Shown piece after piece: positions 1 to 7,680 of a DNA stretch of 36,678 bases. The stretch spans positions 967-37,644 of the forward strand of contig DIHE01000130.1 in the NCBI GenBank assembly GCA_002420005.1. The letters run 5' to 3'. Each line of letters opens with the position of its first letter. The first letter of the stretch is position 1. Below the pieces are notes generated by a model. That model saw nothing but the letters and a program-made list of their open reading frames with translations, searched no databases and had not been told where the DNA came from. The translations under genes and the position numbers were made by a program. The DNA comes from Holophagales bacterium UBA5704 (GTDB lineage: Bacteria; Acidobacteriota; Thermoanaerobaculia; Multivoradales; UBA5704).

Positions 1-1881
1 CACCCGGTCGCCGAGAGAGCCGGCGGTGTTGTAGCCGAAATCGACGTCGGTTCGGTTCTGGGACGTGGCCAGAACGGCCACCGCCACATGCGGCGTCCCG
101 ATCCCGTCGAGGTCGTAGGTCGGGCCGAGCCCCGGCGGAAGGCTCAAGGGGTCGATCCGCACCGTATAGGTGCCGGCGTCGAGGTTGGAGAAGGTGTAGT
201 TGCCGGCGAAGTCGGTGAGGACCGAGTCGATCACGACGCCGCCGCCGTCCAGAAGCTCGACGAACACGTCGGGAATGCCGGCCTCGGCACCATTGAGGCT
301 GCCGTCGCCGTCGTCGTCCTGCCACACCAGGTCGCCGAGGCTGCCCCGGACGGGACAGAAGCCGAAGTCGAACGTCAGGACGTTGTCGTCGGTCACGGTC
401 GCGGTCAAAGGCAGCGGGGAATCCGGGAGATGGTTCTCCAAGGCGCCGCCCGGGGCGAAGTTCGAAGCCGCAACGCGGACGGTGTAGGTCCCCGCCTCGA
501 CCGGAAAATTGTACAGGCCGTCGGCGTCGGTGATCGTGGTCGTGATCACGGCGCCCAGCGAATCGATCAGCTCGAGCACGACGCCGGGCAGCGGCGGCTC
601 GTTCGGGTCCTCGTCCACGCAGTCGGTGGTGACCAGGTCCCCCACCAGGAACGGGCGCAGAGGCGTGCAGGGCTCGCCGGTCTCGGAGACGCACAGGGCG
701 TCGGCCGGCAGCCGCACGGCGTTCAGGTTTCCCATATCGACACCCTGGATCCTCATCTCATAGGTGCCGCTGGGGATGCTCGGCGTCGAGAAATCCGCGG
801 TGGGAAAGGGCGGAAGCAGATCCGCGGGATTGGTGGAGATCCGGAACTGCTCCCACTCCTGGTTGCCGGAGGGGTCGGAATTGGTGAAGACCGGAGAGCC
901 GCCCGGGAAGAGGACCTGATGAAAAATGGCCGGCGCCCGCCGCAGGACCGAGGTCGCAGCGAGGTCGTCCGGAGGATTTCCCGAGGAGGCAATGGCGGCC
1001 GGCGGTGCCGTGAGCCCGACGGCGACTCCTTCATTGAGGGCGTCCCCCAGCGGCGGCGGTACCGCCCAGGGAGGGAGAACGCTGTTCGACGTGTCGGGGT
1101 CGTCCGTGTCCTGGCTCGTCCCGTCCGCGCTGCCGCGGTCGAAGTCACCGTCCCAGATGGCGAGGTCGGTGCGCGACGTGGCGACGTCAAAGAAGAACTG
1201 CATGGTGCCGTCATACGTGGTCGGCGTCAGGCTCGGGAAGGAGGGGTAGATGGCGTTCCTCTCGGGAACCGTGCGCAGCGGCACCTGGTAGGAGAAGGGC
1301 TGGTCGCCCAGCCGGATGCTCACCACGCCGGTGGTGCGCAGCTTGAAGCTGTTGAAGGAAGGAAGCGTGTTGCTGAGGAGATTGATCTCGAGCCGGTAGA
1401 AGTAGTTGCCGCTCGGTGCCTGGGCCGTCGGGCTGGTCGGGATCGTGAAGTCGATCCAGGCGTTGTTCGGCATGGACAGAGAAGAGTAGGAGGCAACGAC
1501 CGTCGCCCCCGTGCCATCCGCCAACGGATCCTCCGTCAACGTGTAGCTGTAGGGGGTGGGATTGGGGGCCGTCGTCGGGCTGGTGGGAAAATCCCAATGC
1601 GCCACGCCGCTCCCGTCGACGCCTCCGCTGTCGCCATCGAACACACCGAGCGAAAAGGAAGGCGATCCCGCCGGGACGGCGAGCTGCACCGTCAGGCTCT
1701 CATCGCTCAGCGTGACCAGCCCCGTCCCGGTCGCAATGGTCAGAAACCGTCCGTCGGTGGCGCTGCAACTCGGAAAGCACTTGAATTGCGCCTCGGCCGG
1801 CAACGCCGCAAAGGCGAAGCCCAGTACGAGGAGAACCGCGAGGACAACCTGCTTTTCTCTTGGACTCGACGAACGATTCAT
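1..1881 (-). CDS. Secreted SdrD B-like repeat protein (3' end outside window)
   Basis: Reading the minus strand from ATG at 1881 gives 627 codons open to the window edge, so the C-terminus is missing. A signal peptide is visible (residues 1 to about 31, ending LPAEAQ). Residues of about 32-410 look like beta-rich extracellular sequence with no family I recognise. From about residue 414 SdrD B-like/Cna-B modules follow. The first starts DLVTTDC; the second starts at 513 (GSLGDLVWQDDDGDG, with a Ca-binding-type DxDxDG loop and AGTYTVRID); a third starts at 621 (GSLGDRV). Such modules form stalks of surface or secreted proteins. The start is supported by GGAGG eight bases upstream. It lies 148 bp downstream of the PRTase-PqqD gene on the same strand; a link to the RiPP genes is possible but not shown. 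The overlapping plus-strand frame at 88-2100 is a shadow. Confidence 0.85.
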   Translation of the reverse strand, partial: MNRSSSPREKQVVLAVLLVLGFAFAALPAEAQFKCFPSCSATDGRFLTIATGTGLVTLSDESLTVQLAVPAGSPSFSLGVFDGDSGGVDGSGVAHWDFPTSPTTAPNPTPYSYTLTEDPLADGTGATVVASYSSLSMPNNAWIDFTIPTSPTAQAPSGNYFYRLEINLLSNTLPSFNSFKLRTTGVVSIRLGDQPFSYQVPLRTVPERNAIYPSFPSLTPTTYDGTMQFFFDVATSRTDLAIWDGDFDRGSADGTSQDTDDPDTSNSVLPPWAVPPPLGDALNEGVAVGLTAPPAAIASSGNPPDDLAATSVLRRAPAIFHQVLFPGGSPVFTNSDPSGNQEWEQFRISTNPADLLPPFPTADFSTPSIPSGTYEMRIQGVDMGNLNAVRLPADALCVSETGEPCTPLRPFLVGDLVTTDCVDEDPNEPPLPGVVLELIDSLGAVITTTITDADGLYNFPVEAGTYTVRVAASNFAPGGALENHLPDSPLPLTATVTDDNVLTFDFGFCPVRGSLGDLVWQDDDGDGSLNGAEAGIPDVFVELLDGGGVVIDSVLTDFAGNYTFSNLDAGTYTVRIDPLSLPPGLGPTYDLDGIGTPHVAVAVLATSQNRTDVDFGYNTAGSLGDRV

Positions 1882-1951
1882 CGATCAATCCTCCAGATGA
1901 AAATGACTTGCTACAGGGCAGAGATTCCCGGTTTGGCTCGGCCGACCGGCC

Positions 1952-1965
1952 GGCGAGATCTCGCC
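1952..1965. promoter_or_regulatory. 14-bp perfect palindrome upstream of the SdrD-like gene
   Basis: GGCGAGATCTCGCC is a perfect palindrome about 70 bp upstream of the ATG at 1881, inside the 148-bp spacer after the PRTase-PqqD gene. It could be an operator for a dimeric regulator or a short hairpin. No partner regulator can be named and chance is possible. Confidence 0.3.
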
Positions 1966-2029
1966 ATTACAAGGCTGAGACGGGATCTTTACAGAGAGGC
2001 GTCAGGGAACCATCAGGAAAAACCCGGAC

Positions 2030-3271
2030 TCACGATTCCGGTGCGTACTCCAAAAGCCCTGACTCCTGGAGCTTATCTAAAAAACGCGATAGATCACTGA
2101 CAAGATTCTTCTCCGACACTCGATAACGATCACCCAGAAGAGCGGCGGCGGCGGGCACCTCGCCTGCTCGGAGCAACGCCCACCACATGGCATGGGCGGT
2201 GCCCGACAGGCGAAAGACCTGACCCGTATCGAGCCGGTAGAGAGTGGTGTCGCCGCGACGCCGGGCAAACAGGACCGTGCCGGCCGGCCGCCAGGGACCC
2301 GCGCCCCGCGGCTGCACCTGGACCGGGCTGCGGGACGTGGGCTCCGTCCCGGCTCCGGCGCGCTGCTTGAGGCACAGCTCAGGCGGCACCAGCTTCCAGC
2401 CGAGCTCGACGCCGGCAGCCTCCGGGTTCCAGAGGAGACGGTCGGGCTCGTTCCAAGGGAAGGCGATCCTCTCGAAAGCCCCCGGCCCGTACCGGTCGCC
2501 GTCGAGCCGCTGCGCCCAGCGCCGTCTCGCCTCGCTCCACTCCTCGGCCACGTCGGCGGCACCATCGGCGTCGAGGTCGCGCGCGGCGAGGCAGGCGAGG
2601 ACCCGCGGCTCGCGCGTCACGACGGCTTCGCGCAAGGCCGCCGGAGAATAGAGATGAGCAAAGACGACCCGGGGCGCCGAGAGACCGGCGAGGAAGGCGG
2701 CAAAGCGGGCTCCGCTCAGTGCGCAGTCATCCACCACCACCAGCGGCTCGCCCTGCCCCTCGCCGGGCGGGGAGGCTCCGAGACGCTGCGGAGGCAGCCC
2801 GAGCCGCGCCGCGAGCATCCCCAGGACGAGCAGCCCGCCGCGAGGCAGGGCCGCCCAGCGAAAGGAACGCAAAGGCCCCTCCCCGAAGCGTTCGACCAGG
2901 CGGTGGGCGAGCTGCTCGGCAGCCCTCTCCGCTTCCCGGTAGCCGACGTAGCGCAACCGGCCCATTCCGCTCTCGGCTGCGCGCACCTGGAGCGCAAACC
3001 GGGCGCGGTCGAGACGTTCGCCGGCACCGAAGATCCCGAGGACCGGTTCGGGGGCCACCCGCGCAACGAACGTCACCGGGCCGCCCCAGCCCGGGCTGGA
3101 GCCGATCGCCCGGGCAAGCGCGAGCAGTGCAGAGCGGTCGCTGCGCAAGCCCAGGGTGCGCCGATAGCTGAGGAGAGACTGGGGCGCGGGACGGAGGACG
3201 CCGAGGAAAGTTGGCTCCTCGGCGGAGGCGAGCGGTGAAGGACCCGGATCAGACGGCCTTCGTGGCACCAT
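2030..3271 (-). CDS. Phosphoribosyltransferase-like / PqqD (RiPP recognition element) fusion protein
   Basis: 413 residues from ATG at 3271, which overlaps the end of the precursor gene by 23 nt, suggesting translational coupling; no other start codon lies nearby. Residues of about 100-235 form a type I phosphoribosyltransferase-like domain: RYVGYREAERAAEQLAHRL, the ALPRGGLLV segment, and the PRPP-loop signature VVVDDCALSG at 178-187. Residues of about 331-413 are a PqqD-like winged helix (TGQVFRLSGTAHAMWWALL, ending LQESGLLEY), the fold that binds RiPP leader peptides. In lasso pathways this role is normally a stand-alone B1 protein of about 80-90 residues. By position and domain this protein probably binds the adjacent precursor. 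What the PRTase part does (tailoring with PRPP, nucleobase chemistry, or a non-catalytic fold) is unknown to me. Confidence is high for both domains, low for the reaction. Confidence 0.85.
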   Translation of the reverse strand: MVPRRPSDPGPSPLASAEEPTFLGVLRPAPQSLLSYRRTLGLRSDRSALLALARAIGSSPGWGGPVTFVARVAPEPVLGIFGAGERLDRARFALQVRAAESGMGRLRYVGYREAERAAEQLAHRLVERFGEGPLRSFRWAALPRGGLLVLGMLAARLGLPPQRLGASPPGEGQGEPLVVVDDCALSGARFAAFLAGLSAPRVVFAHLYSPAALREAVVTREPRVLACLAARDLDADGAADVAEEWSEARRRWAQRLDGDRYGPGAFERIAFPWNEPDRLLWNPEAAGVELGWKLVPPELCLKQRAGAGTEPTSRSPVQVQPRGAGPWRPAGTVLFARRRGDTTLYRLDTGQVFRLSGTAHAMWWALLRAGEVPAAAALLGDRYRVSEKNLVSDLSRFLDKLQESGLLEYAPES

Positions 3272-3446
3272 TGTCGATGTCGTATTCGATCCCCGATCCT
3301 CCAAGAGTGATCTGGACGAGCGAGCCCCACTCGATGAGCTCAGGAGGATCGTAGGCGCGCCGCCGGATCGCCGCAGCACGCGGCGGCCCGTCGGCGGGGC
3401 AGGCTTCACGCAAGGCACCCTCGGGAGAGGATCTGGTCATTTCCAT
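3249..3446 (-). CDS. Lasso-type RiPP precursor peptide
   Basis: 65 residues from ATG at 3446 (a second ATG at 3440 is also possible). Residues 32-50, YDPPELIEWGSLVQITLGG, carry the classic lasso leader signature YxxPxLxxxGxxxxxT. With T47 at the -2 position the predicted core is G49-V65, GGSGIEYDIDNGATKAV. Core Gly1 could close an 8-residue macrolactam on Asp8 (D56), the usual lasso geometry; Glu6 and Asp10 would give less usual rings. The nine-residue tail after the ring has no bulky aromatic plug, which is odd for a threaded lasso. A PqqD-domain gene overlaps its 3' end, and a B2-type peptidase lies 4 kb away. The family call is strong; threading and cyclisation are unproven because no cyclase is in the window. 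Confidence 0.8.
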   Translation of the reverse strand: MEMTRSSPEGALREACPADGPPRAAAIRRRAYDPPELIEWGSLVQITLGGSGIEYDIDNGATKAV

Positions 3447-3516
3447 TTTTTCATCCGCTAAATGACGAGTGCAACCCTGGCGGCGAAGACGCTCCTCTCG
3501 CCGGTCCCACATAGGC

Positions 3517-3804
3517 TCAGTGCCGCCCCGCCCAGGAGGGCTCGACCGCGGCCGGATCGGCCTGGGTCGACTCGCGTCCACGGTCCTTGAGCTGGCCACG
3601 GACGAGATCGCCGATCCTCTCAGGATCCGCCACGTAGTGCTCCTTGCCCGTCTTCAGGTTCTTGACGCAACCGCGCAGGACCTGTTCCCCTGAATCCGCC
3701 GACTCCACCCAGAAACGCACGAGAAACGAGCCGGACGCGTTGCGAGGTCTCTCTGAATCCGGCTTGCTGTTGTCCTTGTCGTCTGTCACCATCATTGTCT
3801 CCAT
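3517..3804 (-). CDS. Small hypothetical protein upstream of the RiPP precursor
   Basis: 95 residues from ATG at 3804; AGGGG lies about nine bases upstream, and other in-frame ATGs at 3831, 3810, 3795 and 3792 make the start uncertain. The first 25 residues are polar and probably disordered. The middle (SGSFLVRFWVESADSGEQ, then LRGCVKNLKTGKEHYV and an IGDLVRGQLKD helix) reads as a small beta-strand domain with one helix. The tail is polar. There is no signal peptide and one cysteine. The pattern resembles small conserved proteins of unknown function in similar genomes, but I cannot name a family. It is transcribed in the same direction as the precursor, 70 bp upstream, so co-expression is likely. 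It is divergent from the SARP gene across a 101-bp gap (3805-3905), the natural place for the promoters of both. Confidence 0.6.
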   Translation of the reverse strand: METMMVTDDKDNSKPDSERPRNASGSFLVRFWVESADSGEQVLRGCVKNLKTGKEHYVADPERIGDLVRGQLKDRGRESTQADPAAVEPSWAGRH

Positions 3805-3905
3805 CGTCATCCACCCCTTAGAATACCCCATGGCCGTCAGAAGAGTGTCAGGAAAACAACCGACAGCGTGAAGGCCGATGCGCGGATGCCACAGGGTACC
3901 ATGGA

Positions 3906-6365
3906 ATGACGAGCAGCGGGTTTCGTGTGCGTCTGTTGGGAGGATTCGAAGTCTGGCACGGCGACCGGAAGGTGGAAGGCTTCGAATCCCAGAAGGTCCG
4001 TGCGCTCCTGGTGTATCTCGCCAGCCACCGCGACCGCGCCTTCAGCCGGGAGCATCTCGCTGAGCTGCTCTGGTCGGAGCAGGATCCTGAAGCCGCACGC
4101 CACGCTCTGCGCCAGGCGCTCTACAACCTCCGGTCGGCCCTGCCCGGAGCCGGCGACGCGGCGGGTTTCGTGGTCGGCAGCTCCGGCGGCGTTCAGATCA
4201 ACCCCCGGGTCCCTCTCTGGGTCGATGTCGCCGCCTTCGAGGAGGCGCTGCGCCGAGGCCGGGAGCGGGGCGGCGTCGATCCCCACCTCCTCGCCATGGC
4301 GACGCAGCTCTATCGTGGCGACTTCCTGGCCGGATTCTACGTCAAGAGCTGCGAGGGTTTCGAAGAGTGGATGGTCACCGAGCAGGAGCGCCTGCGGGAG
4401 GCGGCGATCGACGGCCTGCGGGCGTTGACCGACGTTTACTCCAAACGCGGCGAGTACCGCATCGGGATCCACTTCGCGCGCCGCCTGCTGGCCGTCGAGC
4501 CCCTGTCGGAAGAGGCGTGCCGCGACTTGATGCGCATGTGCTCGCGGGCCGGGCGGCGCAATCTCGCTCTCTCGGAGTACGAGCGGCTCCACAAGAAACT
4601 GCGCAAGGAGCTGGGCGTCGAGCCTTTGCGAGAGACCCGCGAGCTCTACCAGTCCATCTTGCGCGAGAGCATCGGCGACGACGTGCCGGCGCGCGACGAC
4701 CCGCCGGTGGGGCCCCTGGTCCCGCTGGTCGGACGCACGGAGCCGCTGGCCCTCCTGGACGACCGCTGGCAGCAGGTGCTCTCCGGCGCAGGACAGCTCA
4801 CGCTGGTCACCGGCGAGGCCGGAGCCGGAAAAGCTCGCCTGATCCGCTCGTACCTCGATGCGCTGATCTCCAAGGAGCGGGTCACCGTGCTGACGGCCCG
4901 CGCCGACCAGCCCGGCCCCGTCGTTCCCTTCCGGATGATCGCCGGGATCCTCGCCAGTGCCGCGGCCGATCCGGCGGAGACGGCCGAGCTCGCCCTGGCC
5001 GGCGTGTCGCGCGAGCACGTCGCCCTCCTCGCCCTTCTCTGCCCACGCCTGCGGGAGCTGCGCGCGGACCCCGACCTGCCGGAACCGCCGGACGCCTTGG
5101 ATCGCCAGGTCCTTTTTCAGGCCGTTGCGGTCTTTCTCGAGTTCCTTTGCGCTCCGGCGCAAAGCGGCGCGGTCTCCCCGCTCGTCCTGTTCCTCGCAGA
5201 CGTCGATCTGGCGGACGGCGACTCGCTGGACCTGCTCGAATTCCTGGTGGGCCGCCTGGCGGAGCGCCCGGTCTGGTTCCTCGCCACCAGCCGGGACGAG
5301 GCCGGCGCTTCGTCCGGCTGGCTGCGGGCCGTCGAGCCGGAGAAACGGATTCACCTCGACCGGCTCGCCCCGGAGAACCTGCGGGAGATCGCCGAGTCGC
5401 TGGTGGGCGAAGCGCAGGCCGCGGCTCTGCAGCGCTGGCTGGAGCTGAGCCGCGGGCTGCCGCTCAAGGTCGTGGAGATCGTCAATTTTCTGTGGAACGA
5501 GGGCCTGCTCGCCCCGTCCGCCGGGAGCTGGACGCTCGAGCCGACCCTTCCGGAAGACCGGCTCGGCGCCGACGGCGGCACGTTGCACGATCTGGTGGGC
5601 GGACGTTTGCGGCGGCTGCCCGCCTCGGCACGGCGGATCGTCTCTCTAGCCGCCGTGGCCGGTTGGGAGTTCGACTCCACCCTCCTCGAGAAGGCCGGCG
5701 AGGAGCACCGCGCGGTCGTCGACCTGACCCTCGAGATCCTGCTCGAACGCTGGTTGATCCGGCAGCGCCCGCAGTATTGGGCGGTGCGCAAGCGGGAGCC
5801 CGATCTGGTGCAATGGAGCCGGGGGGCGCGCCGGGGTCACTTCGAGCTCTCCCATCCGTCCGTGCGCCTCCTGATCGCCGACAGCCTGCCGATGGCACGC
5901 CAGAAGGTCATGCACGGGCAGCTCGCGGCGGCCCTCGAGGACATCCACCGGACGGCTCCTCAGCCACCCTGGGAGCTGATGGCCTATCACTACTCCGCCG
6001 CCGAGATCTGGGACCGGGCGTTGGTCTACGCAGAGAGGGCGGCGGCGCGCGCCCGCGCGCTGGGCGCCCGCCACTGCTGCCTGGAGCACTGCCGCCGTGC
6101 GCTGGCGGTCCTCGACCGGCTCGCGGCCGGATCGCCGGGGGACGGGGCTCTGGAGGACGCCCGCACCCGGATCCAGGGCCTCTGCACCGGGCCCGACGGC
6201 GCCCCGGCCGCCGGGCCGGCGGCGATGTCTAGACCAGAAGCTCGCGATACGGATCTCCCCGCGCACAGCCGAGGCCGGCGGCGAGCGCGGACAGCTTCCC
6301 CGCCAGCAGCTCCCGATGCGCCGGGCTCAGCTCCTCTCCGGCCGTCGCCTCGCCCCGGCGGATGA
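3906..6365 (+). CDS. SARP/BTAD-family transcriptional regulator with AAA-type ATPase domain
   Basis: 819 residues. Residues of about 5-98 form an OmpR-type winged helix (FRVRLLGGFEVWHGDRKV, then KVRALLVYLASH). Residues 105-253 form a bacterial transcriptional activator domain with the typical ARRLLAVEPLSEEACRDLM helix. From about 274 (LVPLVGRTEPLALLDDRW) an NTPase of the LuxR/MalT-like signalling type begins. Its Walker A is GEAGAGKA at 303-310, with Ala in place of the usual Ser/Thr, and the Walker B region reads VLFLADVD, so ATP hydrolysis may be weak. A helical region of about 600-740 follows. SARPs commonly activate specialised-metabolite clusters, and its place between the precursor and modification genes suggests it controls this one. 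The last 137 nt run antisense through the end of the sulfotransferase gene; the low-complexity Arg/Pro-rich tail there may be non-functional. Confidence 0.85.
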   Translation: MTSSGFRVRLLGGFEVWHGDRKVEGFESQKVRALLVYLASHRDRAFSREHLAELLWSEQDPEAARHALRQALYNLRSALPGAGDAAGFVVGSSGGVQINPRVPLWVDVAAFEEALRRGRERGGVDPHLLAMATQLYRGDFLAGFYVKSCEGFEEWMVTEQERLREAAIDGLRALTDVYSKRGEYRIGIHFARRLLAVEPLSEEACRDLMRMCSRAGRRNLALSEYERLHKKLRKELGVEPLRETRELYQSILRESIGDDVPARDDPPVGPLVPLVGRTEPLALLDDRWQQVLSGAGQLTLVTGEAGAGKARLIRSYLDALISKERVTVLTARADQPGPVVPFRMIAGILASAAADPAETAELALAGVSREHVALLALLCPRLRELRADPDLPEPPDALDRQVLFQAVAVFLEFLCAPAQSGAVSPLVLFLADVDLADGDSLDLLEFLVGRLAERPVWFLATSRDEAGASSGWLRAVEPEKRIHLDRLAPENLREIAESLVGEAQAAALQRWLELSRGLPLKVVEIVNFLWNEGLLAPSAGSWTLEPTLPEDRLGADGGTLHDLVGGRLRRLPASARRIVSLAAVAGWEFDSTLLEKAGEEHRAVVDLTLEILLERWLIRQRPQYWAVRKREPDLVQWSRGARRGHFELSHPSVRLLIADSLPMARQKVMHGQLAAALEDIHRTAPQPPWELMAYHYSAAEIWDRALVYAERAAARARALGARHCCLEHCRRALAVLDRLAAGSPGDGALEDARTRIQGLCTGPDGAPAAGPAAMSRPEARDTDLPAHSRGRRRARTASPPAAPDAPGSAPLRPSPRPGG

Positions 6366-7113
6366 ACCCCTGGAGCTCCGGCCGGGCGCCCTGCAAGCGG
6401 GTGTCGAACTTCTCCTCGTGCCGCTTCATGAAGGCGAGACCGCACCGCTCGACGATCCGCGGCACCTCCTCCTCGCGCAGGGACAGGCCGGCGAAGGTGG
6501 CCACCCGCCGGGCGGTGCCTTCCAGATCCGCGATGACCTGCTCGTAGCTCAAGAACAGAACGTTCGGGTCGTGGCGATGCGGCCACCAGGAACGCAAATG
6601 TTGGAACCAGGTGGACGACGCCCCCCAGCCGCGCCGCAAGAACCCCGCCGTGAAATCGTCCAACGTGCCGACGCCGCCGAGAAGCCGGGCATGGTGCCAC
6701 GCCGAGACCACCACGTCCCGGACATCGCGGACGACATAAAGGAACCGGCCGCCCGGCGGGAGCTGCCGATGGAGGAGGTGCGTCTTGAAGCAGCGGGGAG
6801 AGTCCAGGGCCGCCAGCCGCCCGGTGTTGTCGCGGAGGAGCTCCACTTCGATCCAGGGGCAGACGGCGTTGACGTGGGGGAAGCTCATCCCGCCGTCCGT
6901 TTTCAGCTGGTGGAGCATCATCTGCAGCAGGGTCGTCCCCGATTTGGGGTAGGCTGCGATGTAGAGGTCGTCCGGCCTCGGAACGAACGTTCCCCAGGCG
7001 ATGCGGTGCCTCACGGCCAGGTGGAGCGCATTGGCCGTGCGCAGCAGCAGGCTTGTCGCGGGAATCATCGACCGCCAGAGCAGCGTCGAGAGCGGGCCCG
7101 GTCTGCGGTACAT
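6229..7113 (-). CDS. PAPS-dependent sulfotransferase
   Basis: 294 residues, a normal length for the Sulfotransfer_1 family. The 5'-phosphosulfate loop is YPKSGTT at 55-61. The catalytic-His region is CFKTHLLH (His112). The 3'-phosphate-binding segment is YVVRDVRDVVVSAW at 126-139 (Arg129, Ser137). The RRGEATAGE stretch near 252-260 corresponds to the C-terminal RKGxxG motif. These enzymes move sulfate from PAPS to hydroxyl or amine acceptors in the cytoplasm. The gene follows the B2 peptidase by 63 bp on the same strand and is probably co-transcribed, so the RiPP peptide (for instance core Tyr7, Ser3 or Thr14) is an attractive acceptor. That is inference; lipids or glycans are alternatives. 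No clear ribosome site precedes ATG 7113; ATG 7068 is another option. Confidence 0.85.
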   Translation of the reverse strand: MYRRPGPLSTLLWRSMIPATSLLLRTANALHLAVRHRIAWGTFVPRPDDLYIAAYPKSGTTLLQMMLHQLKTDGGMSFPHVNAVCPWIEVELLRDNTGRLAALDSPRCFKTHLLHRQLPPGGRFLYVVRDVRDVVVSAWHHARLLGGVGTLDDFTAGFLRRGWGASSTWFQHLRSWWPHRHDPNVLFLSYEQVIADLEGTARRVATFAGLSLREEEVPRIVERCGLAFMKRHEEKFDTRLQGARPELQGFIRRGEATAGEELSPAHRELLAGKLSALAAGLGCARGDPYRELLV

Positions 7114-7176
7114 CCGTGGCGCAGAATAGCACAGCCCCCCGGCCCCTCCCCGTTGCGCCGAGGCTCCCGCTCCGGC

Positions 7177-7653
7177 TCAGCCGGAGAGCCGGCCGGCGGC
7201 CCGGCGGATCTCGCCGGTTTGCAGCAGCGGCTCGAACCGCGCGGCCACCGCCTCCGTCTCTCCCAACGGGCGGCCCTCCCATTCGATCCATGCATGGGCG
7301 CAGAGGCGGTCATCCTGCCGGGCCACCCCGATCCGCAGGACCCCCTCGAGGCCACGCCTGCCGAGGAGCCCTCGCAGGCAGAAGGACCGCGCCAGGCAGC
7401 GCATCGGCCAGAGGTGACGGCGGGCGGCGGCCCCCACCGCCCAGGCGCAGCGGGCCGCCCGCTCGGCGCGATCCGGCACGGAGCGGCTCCGCGGAGCGGG
7501 CTCGAAGAGGCTCCACGCCCAGCGAAACGGGAGCACCCGCAGGCAGAGATCGATCGCGAGCAGGCTCGACCAGGCTTCCAGGAACACCGCCCAGTCCGCC
7601 GGGCTCCGCCGCCGAAGCCGTCGTGGGGGCGAAGAGGGTGGGATAGGCGCCAC
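7177..7653 (-). CDS. Lasso peptide biosynthesis B2 protein (transglutaminase-like leader peptidase)
   Basis: 158 residues from GTG at 7653, the usual size for the family. The conserved core reads WPMRCLARSFCLRGLLGRRG followed by LRIGV and LCAHAWIEWEGRPLGE. Cys86 is the predicted nucleophile, His120 (AHAW) the base, and the acidic residue of the triad would fall in the loop after EGRPL. B2 proteins cut the leader after the Thr(-2)-x position of lasso precursors, which matches T47-L48|G49 of the peptide at 3249-3446. They act with an RRE (B1) protein, here presumably the PqqD domain of the fusion at 2030-3271. The start lies directly at the divergent promoter shared with the kinase gene, and the transcript may be leaderless. 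The family assignment rests on the Cys/His motif order and spacing and is strong. Confidence 0.85.
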   Translation of the reverse strand: MAPIPPSSPPRRLRRRSPADWAVFLEAWSSLLAIDLCLRVLPFRWAWSLFEPAPRSRSVPDRAERAARCAWAVGAAARRHLWPMRCLARSFCLRGLLGRRGLEGVLRIGVARQDDRLCAHAWIEWEGRPLGETEAVAARFEPLLQTGEIRRAAGRLSG

Positions 7654-7655
7654 GG

Positions 7656-7668
7656 ACCTATTATGCGA
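7656..7668. promoter_or_regulatory. Candidate divergent -10 elements between B2 and kinase genes
   Basis: The bases around 7659-7664 read TATTAT on the plus strand and, overlapping on the minus strand, CATAAT just before GTG 7653. Each matches five of six positions of a sigma-70 -10 box. This would give nearly leaderless transcripts: one into the B2 gene, and one about 10 nt ahead of the kinase ATG at 7681. No good -35 was seen. Confidence 0.35.
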
Positions 7669-7680
7669 GCATTCGATCGG

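Noticed and set aside
88..2100. A 670-codon plus-strand frame opposite the SdrD-like gene
   Set aside because: It is a GC-bias shadow; the minus strand gives a signal peptide, ribosome site and SdrD B-like modules.
2030..3271. The PRTase-PqqD protein as a diverged lasso cyclase
   Set aside because: It has no Ntn glutaminase start or PP-loop (SGGxDS) motif; the PRPP loop and PqqD domain account for the sequence.
6097..7662. Long plus-strand extension upstream of the HprK-like kinase
   Set aside because: It lies antisense to the sulfotransferase and B2 genes, has Arg/Pro/Gly-biased composition and no conserved motifs; kinase homology begins at about 7681.
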